Made by a program: the position numbers and the translations under genes. From Puccinia triticina (lineage: Eukaryota; Basidiomycota; Pucciniomycetes; Pucciniales; Pucciniaceae), in the NCBI RefSeq assembly GCF_026914185.1, contig NC_070562.1, positions 3,596,001 to 3,660,000 of the forward strand: DNA of 64,000 nucleotides, in the 5' to 3' direction. The first letter of the stretch is position 1; each line of letters opens with the position of its first letter. This document shows, piece after piece, positions 23,682-35,300 of the stretch. The notes beneath the pieces are model-generated. The model saw nothing but the letters and a program-made list of their open reading frames with translations. It was not told the origin of the DNA and ran no database searches.

Positions 23682-24634
23682 CCTGAAGTGGGGAAAGATG
23701 GGTCTGGTTATTAGTCCCGCGATGACCGACGGAATCCTAAGAGGGGTTCGGTATTTGAGCAAGTCTAGCAGCCTTCAATTTGTTTTCTCAAAAACACATG
23801 TGCGATCACTCCGTGTGGTAGTAGGAATCGATCTTCCATGGGATGATGGGAGACCGGAATGCCCGCACGGCGCACAGCACAAGTGTGTTTTAGAGTCTCC
23901 TCTGAAGGTCACCGTCTCTGAAGTCTTCCGCTCCACTGGTTCACTCCCCCGCAGTCTCTATGTATGTGCATTCCATCTCATTCCATCATATCTTGAGAGT
24001 AATCGGAGCTTATTTTTTAACTCGATTTTGAAGTCACGGTGGAAGTGAATGCAATTTGTGGATTGAGCACCACTGCGGGATCGCTAATATTTACGTAACA
24101 CCAGATCTGAAGATGAGTCATTGCCATTGCCATCATAAAATCTCAGGCTGAGTTCTCATTTAGACATTATTTAAATAAATTGCCATGTATTTATTTAAAT
24201 ACTTATCATGATGGCGTGTATGAAGTGTGCGCAGCAGATGCCCAAGCGTTTAACCCTTTATTTATGCACCAGTGTTTTTCATATTTATCTCTGCATCAAA
24301 CTACAGTTTGATGGCCGAAGGCACCTGGCATCAGCGCGGCTGAAGTCCCCCAGACCATCCCAAGGGTTGGTGTGCCCTGCGCCCTACAACTTAACCGAGG
24401 AGCTTCATATTTGCACCACGGGTGTAATTGAGTGTCCCGGGGACAGCACTCAAAATAAATGTAAAGATTAGGCTTGTAGAGGCAGAAAGAGAATAAAAGG
24501 GTTACAATAGGTAAGGCTCAACAAGAAGGCGTAAAATTGAAACAGATACCAATGATGCACGCACATACTCTGTCGGGAAGACGTGCACGGAAAACTGGTT
24601 GAAGAGACATTCTGAGTTCACCAGGGAGCCACTG
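23682..24634. other. Spacer between the GMC copies
   Basis: It holds the 5' flank of GMC copy 1 and the 3' flank of copy 2. An AT-rich perfect hairpin lies at 24168-24201 (stem TATTTAAATAAAT, 8-nt loop). No gene is supported. Confidence 0.5.
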
Positions 24635-27152
24635 TTAAGAGTTTTCTTCTTTTATCAAAGAGGCAGCTCTTTCAGCAATCATGTAGACCGTGGACTGAGG
24701 ATGGCCTGGTGGTAGCGCAGGGAATGCTGAGGCATCTACAACACGAAGGTTTTTAGTGCCATACACCCTGAAATGGGAATCAAGCACTCCACCCTGCTCT
24801 TTGGTTCTCATTGAACAAGTACAAGCAGCATGCCACACTAATAGTAATCGGAGAACGTAGGATTAGAATTAGTCCTCAGATCGGGCCTTGAACCGTGTTG
24901 TGAGATTTCTAGAGGGGAGGTGCTTGCCTGTCATGAGGTTGTTCTTGATCCAATCAAGAATTTGATCATCACTGATGACTGAAGGACCTGGTACATACTC
25001 CTGGCCATCAAGGATAGGTTGCATGGCTTGAGCTGAGAAGAATTCCCTGGTCCGCTTGAAAGCTTCGATGGCTATCATTTGATCGACGGGGTCAGTAAGC
25101 CATCCTGGGTCGATCAGAGGGGGGACGGATGCATCATTTGAAGCAATCCTGACAGTTCCACGGGACTGTGGAGCGACCAAAGCTGCCAAAATGGTCACAA
25201 ACTCCTTTCCGGTAGTCGTACCAGCTAACGCATTTTGAGTAATAAGATTGGAAAAGTCGGCCACAAGCTTGCAGAAACAAAAACGGTTTGTCAGGATGAG
25301 ATCACAAGAGCGCTCTCTTGTTATTATATACAAGAACTGGTGAACCACTAACACCGGCTGCACTCAAGTATTCGACATGAGGCCAATCGGTAGGATAAGC
25401 AGAAAGCGGATGTGAATTTAGTTGCGTCAACTTTGATATGTCGAAGCTTTCGAATGAAATCATGTCTGCAACGTTATTTGTCAGTAGCCCCTGTTGCGAA
25501 AGCGTGAAATTCAAGAATTGAGAGGCGAGATAGTCGGGCCGTGTCGCCACGCGAGTCAGCGTTTCAATAGAATGGACCGGGTAAGAAGGCCCAAAGAATA
25601 TGCTAAATTTTATAAGATTTGAAGAATAACACAGGATTAGTGCAAGACAATGATGTACACTCGAATCCTTGTTAAACGAACTCAACTGATCTTGCATTCC
25701 CTGTCCAACATTTGGATTTTCGACGCGTATTGGGATTTGGTTGGCTGTAAGCTGATCCTTAGGCCCGATACCCGCTATGAATCAGCGAATAATATCTCAG
25801 TCGGCGTGATGTTTTTAATTTACGTTACTAACTCAGCTGTGATCATTCGACATGACTTACAAACCATAAGTAGTTGGGGGGACTGGAAAGCACCGGCGGA
25901 AACGATTACTTCTTTCCTTGCGAGTAGCTTGTCAGCCAAGCCGGTCAATGTGTAAATGAATTCAATTCCTTCCGCTCGTGGCGGCGCGGATTCGTCGAAA
26001 GTGATCCTTTTCACCATTGCAGTGGTGTAAACCACCAAATTACTCCGAGAACGTGCGGCAGTAAAGAAGGAGCGCGAGGAAGACCGATGTCCGTTTTGTG
26101 GATCAATCGTTGTTGAAGCGTATTGCACTCCACTCAAATTTCCTCCGTTGAAGTCCTGGCTTGTGGGAATACCTTTCTCATTCATGCTGAGTTGCATGTA
26201 CTTGGAAAAAGGCTGGGCCATGTTGGGGTAGGAGACCTGAACAGGACCGTGAGATTGGGTGAAAGCCAGCTGATCATATTGAGCTCGCGGTGATTCCTGG
26301 CGCAAATCATACTGGAAAAAATATATACATATCATTTGTTAATGGCTATCTGAGTATTAAGGCCTGGTTTTAAATTTCACTTCTCAAGAAAACAACTCAC
26401 CTTAGGAGCGGTGAATGACACGCTCTTTTGATAATCAACAAAGCGCTTTTCGAAGCTCCATTCGGGATCCCCAGTTAGTTCAGCCCATTTGTCTAGAGAG
26501 CCTTTGGATGCGCGTTGATAAACCATAAAGTTGCGTGCCGAACTGCCCCCGATAGTTTTTCCCCGAGCGTACCTAACTGTGCGGTTGTTGGCTCCTGACT
26601 GTGGTGTGGTGTTGAACCGCCAATCAATTGCATCGTTTATGGCATCATCTGACAATTCATTTACTCATTGATTCTTCAGCTATCTCCCTGGAAACCCTTA
26701 TTCGAACTGAAGTAGTGCAGTCGAGTAGGAAATCCTTTCTCACCCTGCTTGCTCCCACATCCCAAAGTATCGGCTCCAGGCGTGTCAACAAATGGTTTGT
26801 TTGCCGGGGATAGGGCATAATCGATTCCTGCTTCGACAACCGCAACATGGATGTCGGGATCTTCAGATAAACGGGCAGCTAGTTGAAGGATAATTTCAAA
26901 ATCGCGTGGCCTTCAGTCAGCTTAGCGTCAATAATGAAGCGTGCTATAAAATTTATCAGGACATTTACCAAGGGTCATCCCCGCTGTACCGGCCCCAATA
27001 ATAATATAATCATAAGTTTTTCCCTCAAAAATAGACCCAAGAACTGGGAGAGTCGGGATGTCAAAGCGCCGATGCTCTTGATGATTACTGGACAGAACAT
27101 TACCCCCCATGAAGCTCACGAGGAGACAGACGATAAAGAATGAAAATCCCAT
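24635..27152 (-). CDS. Secreted GMC oxidoreductase, copy 2 (FAD-dependent)
   Basis: Eight exons: 27152-26969, 26878-26744, 26648-26401, 26311-25861, 25774-25687, 25602-25353, 25267-24928 and 24837-24635. Each is exactly the length of the matching exon in copy 1, again giving 632 residues. The signal peptide (MGFSFFIVCLLVSFMGGNVL), FAD motif IGAGTAG, both GMC signatures and the catalytic VWHAACTCSM and PPGHPQST segments are all kept, so both copies appear functional. Divergence is greatest in the signal peptide and in exons 2 and 6. Intron 7 uses a GC donor (ACAG|GCAAGC) where copy 1 has GTAAGC. The arrangement is a head-to-tail tandem duplication; substrate unknown. Confidence 0.92.
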
Positions 27153-28614
27153 GTTGGCGATGGGAGACAGGGGTGCGATCCCAGGTAACGGATTTCGGCT
27201 GGAAGATAAAGAGAGGCGAAATATTTGAGCAGGTCAGGTGTTATGACTTTACTCGACGGCTGTCTCGCAATCGAAATGAGTCACTGGCTGATATCGATTT
27301 TTGATGTGGTACTGGACAAGTTCAAAATAAAAGAAAGAATATGAGATATTTAGATGCCCTCGCTGCAAAACTCCTCTACAGCTTTATATACTGTAAAAAT
27401 TAACTAGCCATAATAAAATCACGCACTTTTATGGGCCCGTGGGCGAATGATGCGGATTGAATGGCTTCAAGAAGGAGGGAGGCTAGAGACCGAGGTGAGA
27501 AAAAAAGCACGAGTCTCGAATAGCGCAGAATGCACAGGCAAGCTGATGGAGCCAAGTCCTCATCGATTCAAAGGTTATAAAAAGGATTGGTAATAATAGG
27601 GCGTTCAAGATTGATCTTCAAACCGTAAAAATCAGAAGGTGCACACGCTCCGAAGTTTTAATGCTGTGAAAATTGAGGGTTCTCTCTTGAATTTGGAACA
27701 TCTCCCCAAACACCGCATTCATAAATCTTATGATTTTTCCAAAAACAGGTTTGAACACCCCTTATTGCAAGGCACTCTCTATCTAGTGCCTTGTGGCCTG
27801 ATCGTAATGTGAGATCGCAGTGTCCTGACAGGAGGCATTTCTTCCCTCTCCTTACTCTGCGATCGCGTCTCGTCCGGAGCTTTCAAGTTCAGGGCCATCT
27901 CCCCCAGAAGTGCGTGCATATTCACCAGATTCTTGAGAGGCACCAGAACTTGTTTCTACTCGATAAAGAGTGGAGGTTTTCATTTTTTTTATTTCGGAAT
28001 TAGCAGCCGATCGGGCCTGGATGTGTCCTCGCTCACAATCGCTGAAACGTACGCATTCCTCTGTGATTGTCGGACTTTGAGAATGGGGCGGCGCTAACTT
28101 AACACACCCTTGGAGTGGTACATAAAACACTGGTTGAACTTGCATTGCGCCGACCGGAGGCGGCCGTTGTCGGCGCCCGCGAGCACAGAGGGCGGAGTTA
28201 ATTAGGAACTTCAGCTCGACATTTATCCGCTCCTGCTCCAGTTGCTCATTTTTTCCTGTTTTAGCTCAACTTCTGTCTTCCTGGCTGTGTCCATCACATT
28301 TATGTACATCGGTCCCTTCGTTGCATGTATAGGTTTCTCCTTCACTTTCATTCAAAGCTCAGTGTTTCCTTTCAGAAATCCATCTCATCAATTGCTATTT
28401 GTGCGCATCCTTCGGCTATCAGAAGAGCCCCGCTTTGTTATGTGCCGGTATGTTCTATTGTTAGCCTGTTTGGTGTTGACTGGGGCGGGTTCCGAGTTTT
28501 TCCCCTCCGCAGAGGTTGTTCGACAGGAAAGTTGTCTCATATCAGGAGCACCCTGTCCCGAACGGGGCCGAATCCCAAGCCACAGCTGAGAAAATATCTC
28601 CCTCACCGGCCATC
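27153..28614. other. Divergent intergenic region
   Basis: This is 1.46 kb between GMC copy 2 (minus) and the formamidase-like gene (plus), with presumed promoters on both sides. A fragment resembling a MITE end (TTTGAACACCCC near 27750) is present. The open frame upstream of 28615 continues in phase with the hydrolase, so an upstream start or 5' exon cannot be excluded. Confidence 0.45.
27381..27390 (-). promoter_or_regulatory. Candidate TATA box of GMC copy 2
   Basis: The minus-strand sequence TATATAAAGC lies about 230 bp upstream of the copy 2 start codon. Position and motif fit a TATA element, but no transcription start is known. Confidence 0.3.
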
Positions 28615-29529
28615 ATGACTGTCAACCACCGACTCCTCGATAACTTGGCCTACGCTGGGGGTATCTCACCATACCAATGCTCCGACGTCTACATGCCTTC
28701 GACGACCCCCCCAAGGCTCAATCAACTCGTAATTTTCGTCCACGGTGGAGCGTGGAGAGCAGGTAAATGTCCAGAACTAATTATCCGTCCAAGATAACCC
28801 CAGTAATTGTTTGTCATTGTTTTGTTAGGAGATAAAGCAGACACGCACTCTGTCGGCCTGATCAAAAATCTTTCGAGCCAATTCCCCAAAGCAGCAATCT
28901 GTTCGGTAAACTATCGTCTATCCATCGGCAAGGTCAACCCGGATAGTGACGTTACGCATCCATCTCATAATGGGGATGTGGCGAGAGCGATCGAACATGT
29001 GAACTCGCTCCCTGAGCTCAAGGATATCGACGAAATGTATCTTATCGGCCATTCGGCTGGCGCTTTCATCTGTCTCTCGCTCGCCGGAATCTTCGAGCCT
29101 CCGTACCCTGAATTACCTTGTCTTACAACCATCACTTCCAAGAAAATTCACGGCTTGATCCTCGTCGATGGCATCTACGATCTCGTTAAACTGCTTGAGG
29201 AATACCCTAGCTACATTGATTTCGTCGCTGGTGCCTTTCGACAAAAAGGGAGCGATCAATTGAAATATTTGAAAGATGCTAGCCCCATCTCTTGGTCGCC
29301 ATCAGCAGTTGATCCAGACAGTCCACGAATCCTCATCTTACATTCACACGAGGATTCGTTATTGACCATTCGACAATCAGAATTAGCAGCCACTACCTTG
29401 AGATCTACACCTTCGCTGGACAATAAGGTAGAAAGCGACTTCGACAGTGTTTCAGGCGACCATCATGACTTACTCGTTTCACCAGCACTAGCAGCTCGAA
29501 TAAAGACTTTCATAACTGGCAGTGAATAG
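28615..29529 (+). CDS. BNA7: Kynurenine formamidase-like alpha/beta hydrolase
   Basis: Two exons: 28615-28762 and 28829-29529, giving 282 residues. The motif VIFVHGGAWRAG near residue 40-50 is the HGGAW oxyanion signature of fungal kynurenine formamidase, and LIGHSAGA is the nucleophile elbow with the catalytic Ser. A late Asp is available around the ILHSHEDSLL segment, and His in SGDHHDLL completes the triad. The enzyme hydrolyses N-formylkynurenine to kynurenine in tryptophan-to-NAD metabolism in the cytosol. Length fits the family. Another esterase of the same fold remains possible, since assignment rests on motifs only. The start is the first ATG before conserved sequence. Confidence 0.75.
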
Positions 29530-30069
29530 TGTTGAAACCCTTTGGCAACAGTCCCACTCCCATGATTGATTACTACGTATCTGCATCATATTTGCGTGCC
29601 ACTTCATAACAAAAATACACTTGCATCAATGTACATATTATGAATGCTGAATCACCAATCTTACAATTTCATGTTAAATGGTGCTGACCTCTAGTCATAT
29701 TCGCAAAATGGGGATATTCACTCATACTGAACAGAAAAAAAGGAAAACATCGGGAGAGAGGGAATATGGTGGGATTGATGAATTGAAATATGTTTGTATA
29801 TATATACTTTTAATGAAAAGAAACAAACGAAAACTTGGTCTGATATGATAAGAGACAGGATGTGGGGTGACGACGGAGTTACATAACTGTTCAACTGATA
29901 TAAAGATACTAATACTGATACTGCAAAGACAGATACAAACTAACCAACTGGGAAGAGTTTTCAGGAAAAATGTCAAAGAATACGGGCGCGGGTTTATTCG
30001 TTACAGCTTCAGGGGTGCCCTGAAGGATAGTTACATCCGAGTTTTCCAGGGATAGGAGGTGGTGATAAT
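29530..30069. other. Convergent intergenic region, nothing recognised
   Basis: AT-rich 3' flanks of the hydrolase and of the Ser/Asp-rich orphan; no gene supported. Confidence 0.45.
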
Positions 30070-31419
30070 TTAAATTTGTTGCTTAGGAGGTAGTCTTTTG
30101 GCTCGAGCCGTTGAGCGTTTCAAAAACCTAGGAAGTTGGGTAAGATATTCGGAAGACCTGGAGTGAGTGAGGGTGTACTCGGAAAGCGGATTATGTGCAT
30201 CGAGTTCAGGCTCGTCGTCCAAATGGAGCCAGGCAAAGTCATTCGCTGATTCTTGATCCCACTCGGAGATTCGGGGGGAGAATTCGGTGGGATCATTGCG
30301 CAGTGAGGCCGACAAGGAGTGCAAGAAGCATTGGATTGAGTCGTCGACAGAGGTTTCTTCAGGAAGCTTGGGCTCCGGTGAAGCATCATGCTCGTCCGTT
30401 CTTGCAGGTGCATGAAAATCGAGGCACTCTTCCGTGCTGCCGACTCTAAGGAGATCTAAGGGTTCCTCCGGCACGCTGGGTAAATGAAGGTCGGGAGACT
30501 CTTGCGGTGTGCTGGCTACTGGTGGAACAATGGCTTCCTTGGACCGACTGGCTTCAGGATGATGAAAGGATTGTTCCAATGAGCCGGCTCCAGTAAGATC
30601 CAGAGAATCATCCAAGGTACTATCCCCAGGAAAATCAAAGGACTCGTCGGACCTTTCGGTGCCAGGGAGATCAAAGGAGTCATCTGAGATGTCGGCCCCG
30701 ATAAGATCAAATGGATCACCCGCCAAGCCGGCGTCAATCAGATCAAAGACTTCTTGGAAGCACGAGCGGAGTGGGGCGGTTGAAGAGGGGAGGCCGGACA
30801 GTCCTAGGAAGCTGATGCGATGCTCGGTGGGGTTGGAGGTCTGGTCGAGGCGGATATCGGGCTGGTCTATGACAGACGGTTGGCGAGTCGAGGGGATCGC
30901 GAAGAAAGAGGGGCCAGGAACAAGCTCTTCTGGTGCCGGAGTGAGTGGGGCTTCGGTCTTCTCGGGGCTGTGGGAATAGATGTATCGGTCCTCGATGAAT
31001 TCGGCCGTGCTGAAGGTGATTTTCGAGAAGACTGCTGCATATCGTCGTTGTTGTGCGGTGGGCTGAGGCGAGCGTGTGCTTGGAGAGGGGGTAGATAAAT
31101 CACTGGAGCCTGAACTGGTGGGAGACGAGGAGTGCGAGTCTCGAGAGTCAAGCGTCTTCAAGAAGAGCCAAGGAGCCGAAGTCAGTGAGGAGCTGGACGA
31201 AGCGCTCAAGAGATCCGATGTCCTACTCACCGGTTTTCCAGATGGTGGAGTGGTGGGACTAGCAGACAGGGTGCGAGTCTTGAGGGTGCGACGGATGGTA
31301 GAGATAAAGCGGTTCCTTTGTTTTGGAGACGGGGTCATGCTGGTGTTGCTAGGCATCTTGGCGAAGATAATAGGAATATATAGTGGGTTTGGGGTGGTTG
31401 AACTTGGGCGATAATACAA
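30070..31419 (-). CDS. Orphan Ser/Pro/Asp-rich protein with 12-residue repeats
   Basis: This is a long single open frame of 449 codons. The likely start is the ATG at 31356 (MPSNTSMTPSPKQRNRF), because the preceding 21 residues look untranslated, which leaves 428 residues. The N-terminal third is Ser/Thr/Pro-rich with basic patches. Residues about 231-350 form roughly ten degenerate 12-residue repeats (for example DISDDSFDLPGT, ERSDESFDFPGD, STLDDSLDLTGA), and the C-terminus is basic. There is no signal peptide, membrane segment or known domain. The segment 31230-31156 begins GTGAGT, contains CTGAC and ends TTGAAG, so it could be a 75-nt in-frame intron whose removal would drop 25 residues. 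Function unknown; an intrinsically disordered regulatory or scaffold protein would fit. Confidence 0.7.
   Translation of the reverse strand: MYYRPSSTTPNPLYIPIIFAKMPSNTSMTPSPKQRNRFISTIRRTLKTRTLSASPTTPPSGKPVSRTSDLLSASSSSSLTSAPWLFLKTLDSRDSHSSSPTSSGSSDLSTPSPSTRSPQPTAQQRRYAAVFSKITFSTAEFIEDRYIYSHSPEKTEAPLTPAPEELVPGPSFFAIPSTRQPSVIDQPDIRLDQTSNPTEHRISFLGLSGLPSSTAPLRSCFQEVFDLIDAGLAGDPFDLIGADISDDSFDLPGTERSDESFDFPGDSTLDDSLDLTGAGSLEQSFHHPEASRSKEAIVPPVASTPQESPDLHLPSVPEEPLDLLRVGSTEECLDFHAPARTDEHDASPEPKLPEETSVDDSIQCFLHSLSASLRNDPTEFSPRISEWDQESANDFAWLHLDDEPELDAHNPLSEYTLTHSRSSEYLTQLPRFLKRSTARAKRLPPKQQI
30370..30729 (-). repeat. Degenerate 36-bp coding repeat (about 10 units)
   Basis: The repeats lie within the orphan gene. 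The period of 12 codons is kept throughout, with consensus roughly S-x-x-D-E-S-F-D-L-P-G-A; Asp/Glu at positions 4-5 and hydrophobic residues at 7 and 9 are best kept. Confidence 0.7.
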
Positions 31420-32372
31420 AACTAACAGAGGACAGAATGGATGCGTTGAGGGGCAGTTGATGTCTTGCTGGAGGGTGAGGCGCTTTTTAAGGGCACTGGG
31501 AGTGTGCCATGGGATGTGATGGGCTTTGTAGCTCGGCGACAGCGGATACCGGGTTCAGGACACTGGTCCAGGGCCGAAGGGAAGGGACTCAGGGCCCTGT
31601 GGTATGCATACAGCTTTGATCGCCAGGCTGGTCTCTGGCAGGCAGGCACCTTTGTCCTGGGCCCAAGTGAGCATACATAAGCGTGCTGAACATGCAGCGG
31701 GCATGCTGTTAGCGGCCTGCAGTGAGGCCATCCAACAGATTAAAGGGTGGCGGCAGATACATATCTCGTAGGAGGCGTTCCGATCGGCTGGGGCCGTGAG
31801 CGTGTAGGACCCTCGTAGCTGTTTCCTGGTCGGTCTGAATGGCAATCTCCACCGAACCCTCCAATGTGTCGCTCGTTGGTTGCTCGCATCATCAATGGCA
31901 GGCGTTTGAGGCACCCTGCTACGGCGGCGTGATTGGATAGACTCCAGCCGGGCTGGATACATCCATCCATGCGAGTGCTCTGATGTGATATCGGCCTACA
32001 AAAAAGGCATGGAGACCAACTCCTTCCGGCTCATTCGGAGATTTCATGGAGGGAAATCGACAGAGCCTTAGGCCGCCTGCAGCACTTGCCACTTTGATGA
32101 CATCTTCTAATCACTTGAGACACATCGCCCTTTCATGTTTTGATGGGCAAGGATGGCTGCGTAATGGATATGGCCCAGCTACATAGGCAGGAGCTGCCTT
32201 TATCCCAGAAGGCTGCAAATGAAACAGGCAAAATAAACGGTGCATGATACCCCCGAATTCAATCTGTGGAGGCAAAACGGGGGTTTATATGGCTGGCTCA
32301 CGGCCGGGGGGTGTCACTTCACAACAAATTTAACATCAGCTCAGCTCAGCTATAACCCATGACCATCACACC
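31420..32372. other. Divergent intergenic region
   Basis: This is about 0.95 kb between the repeat-protein gene and TTI1, with presumed promoters. Only short unsupported frames are present. Confidence 0.45.
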
Positions 32373-35300
32373 ATGGCCATCATCAGTCCCAGTTCCTCAA
32401 GCAAGACGACAGATCTATTCAAGGATGGAGAAAACAAGCAAGATTCGACTCGCGCCCTTCCCAAACTCGATCAAGCAATGCTTTTCAAGCAGGTTGGTCT
32501 CCGCTTCCTTTTCTGCAGCTTGTTCTCATCGCACTGGGATAACTCATCTGGCGCCGCTTTGTTTTATCCAATCTTATTCTAGCTCAAGCCTCTTACCGTT
32601 CCTATCATCGGAATGCTTCCGATCAAAAATCCTGCGCACTCGCTGCAACTTCTCCCAATCATCGCGTCGATCAAGGCCATTGTTCTCAACCACTCTCAGG
32701 CCGAACTGATGACGCCCCCGATGATTCACTACATATTTTTTCCAATCGAACAGATCTATCATCAAGTCAACCTCGTAGCCTTGTCAGAATCTTGCCTCAA
32801 TCAAGTCTTGGAACTATCCTCTCTGCTGGTTCGAGCTGCCAAATTACACGAGCCAAACGCGCTATGGACCTCCAAGGAAACTTTGATCATCAACTGTATC
32901 CTACCACTTCTCATCCAAAACACTGGCTCTGACCAATCAAATGAAGAAAAGAAGCCCGAGCTATGGAAACCTGCTCGATCCGACGAGAGTACAAGCTTAG
33001 CACTGGACTTGATCACCGCAATTCTTTATCCTCATTGTCCGAATGAATCGAGGCCGTTGTTGAACTTGGATAATCTATATCAAAATCAAACCAACATACC
33101 ATCTTTATCAGCCTATCTCCTTCGGTTCCTATTCCAGCACCTCGTCGATATCTTAGATACCCTCTATCGGATTTACGCTAGCCCTAAACAATCTCAACCC
33201 AGCTTGGACCGAGCCCGAAATACTATTCGGCTGATCAGACTTGGTTTACTTCGATTATCATCCTCCAACATCTCAGCCGGCAATGGGGTCGATATCCTCA
33301 GTACCTTCCTGCCTAGTATCACCTCAAAGCTCACTCAACTGGCCTGCCTTCTAGCCCAAAGGCGTCAATCTTCAGAGTTACTCAGCTTGATTCTCCACAC
33401 CATTGAATGGCTCTTGGTTGAATGTTTGGATGACGAACTACCCGATCTTCAAGAAATCCTTGCTGATCGCCAATTCCATCCGGTCGATTGCGAACCTGTT
33501 CCAGACCAGCATTCTCAGTCTGATGTCTATGACCAAGTCCTCGAAATCGCGTCAGATTGGAAACTTGGTCGATCACACTCAACTCCTACTCCAGCACAGG
33601 CTGTCACCAAGCCGTCTCCACCAGCGTCTAGCCACGATACCGACAGTAAAGAAATCCTCGTCAAACGAGATCAATCATGGCTAAGGATGACTTCTGCCAA
33701 AGTTTCTATTGTCCTGCAGAGACTCTCTCCATTTTTAGAAAATCATTCCAGTCCTATTGTTCGCGAAGCTTGGGCGCACTTTTGCTCTCGTTTGATAGAA
33801 CGCACAAGCCTAGTATTAAGAATAAGCTCATCGTGTTCTACCGAGAAGAACGAGGACCAGTGTGATCCGAGAGAGAAGGATGGCTTTGGGGTAGTTCTGG
33901 AAGCTTTGATCTCCCTCCGCTCTAACCAAAACTTTGACGTGGCTCACGATATGATTTGTTCATCACTAGCCAATGTCACAAGATCAGCTCCACTTGCAAG
34001 CGTTCAAGTCATCGTTCAATTCATTCGCGCCAACTTTCACTCGCTGTCAAATCTCTTGGTCAAGCAGGCATCCGGTCAAGATCATGACATCATTCATTTG
34101 AGCTCGCGAATTACATCTTCCCTTGATATGATTATCGACATCATGCTTCATCAAACTCACCCGACTCACTTTTATCAATCCTGCTTCAATTTCGTCGACT
34201 TGAACGAATTTCAAAACTTGCTTACGTCCACCCTGTGTCGCGTGCATCTCGTGATTCCCAAAATTCTTGATTATCAGCCCGATCAAGCTTTCCCATCAGG
34301 AAACTCTTCCTTACTCGATCATCCTCGTCGACAATCGAAGTCTCATCAAAGAAGTCCTGAACCGCTGCCCAGCACATTCCCCAGCCTGTCTGTCAAGAAT
34401 ATTTTCGATCACAAATCCATCAAAGCCCTCGAGGAGCTAGTCCGTGCAATCTCTCGACTCGTATTACATCTGTCCTATTTGACGTCCTGGTCTTCGATCA
34501 AAATTTCAGAAATTGTCTATCTCGATCAACTGTTGCAATTGACAAGCACTACAAAAGGCGCAAAACCTTCAGACGTCCAACAAAGCTGCTTACAACTGAA
34601 TGCTCTATGGGCTCTTGGTGAATCAATCAGGGCTTCAAAATCAATCTCCACCGATGATCGATATCGTGCCAGATTTGGTAAGATTGAAATCTTTTGTCTA
34701 CAAGGGTTGGAAAAATTGCTCGAAATCTCGGAAAGCTATCGAGTCGAAGGAGGCCAGACTACAGAAGAAGCAAACCATTTATCTTCAGAGATGACAACTA
34801 TAAACCAAGCTCTAGATAATCTGACAGTGACGAGTTACTTGAAAGGCAACGATCAGCTATTAGAGCTTGAACGTCTCAAACCTACTACTTTATCACGGGG
34901 ATCGGACGAGTTGATTGCGAATGAGAACTTTCAAGCTTTGAGGACCTCTTTAATCCTTCGACTGATCGCGTCTTTGGCCTATGTTTTCGAAGGAAGTTTC
35001 CAGACGAACCTGTCCTGGGTCTTGTACTACGTTCTAGCCCAATTGGGGTCTCCGAATCCATACGTTTACCAACATGCGATGGCCACCGTCAGCGAGCTTG
35101 CTTTCTACTGTGGCTACGCCTCGATAGCTAACATGCTTGAAGACAACTCAGATTATCTCACGCACATGGTTTCAAATAAACTATTACCGCATCAATACGA
35201 CATACAGGCTCCTTTTGTGTTGGAACATCTCATCAGGCTCGTTGGATTGCGCGCTATGCTCCCGCTGGTAGAGCAGATTCTCCTCCATGACTTCTTCGAG

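Noticed and set aside
27700..27770. Third copy of the GGTGTTCAAAG MITE
   Set aside because: Only one partial end (TTTGAACACCCC) is present and no inverted partner was found.
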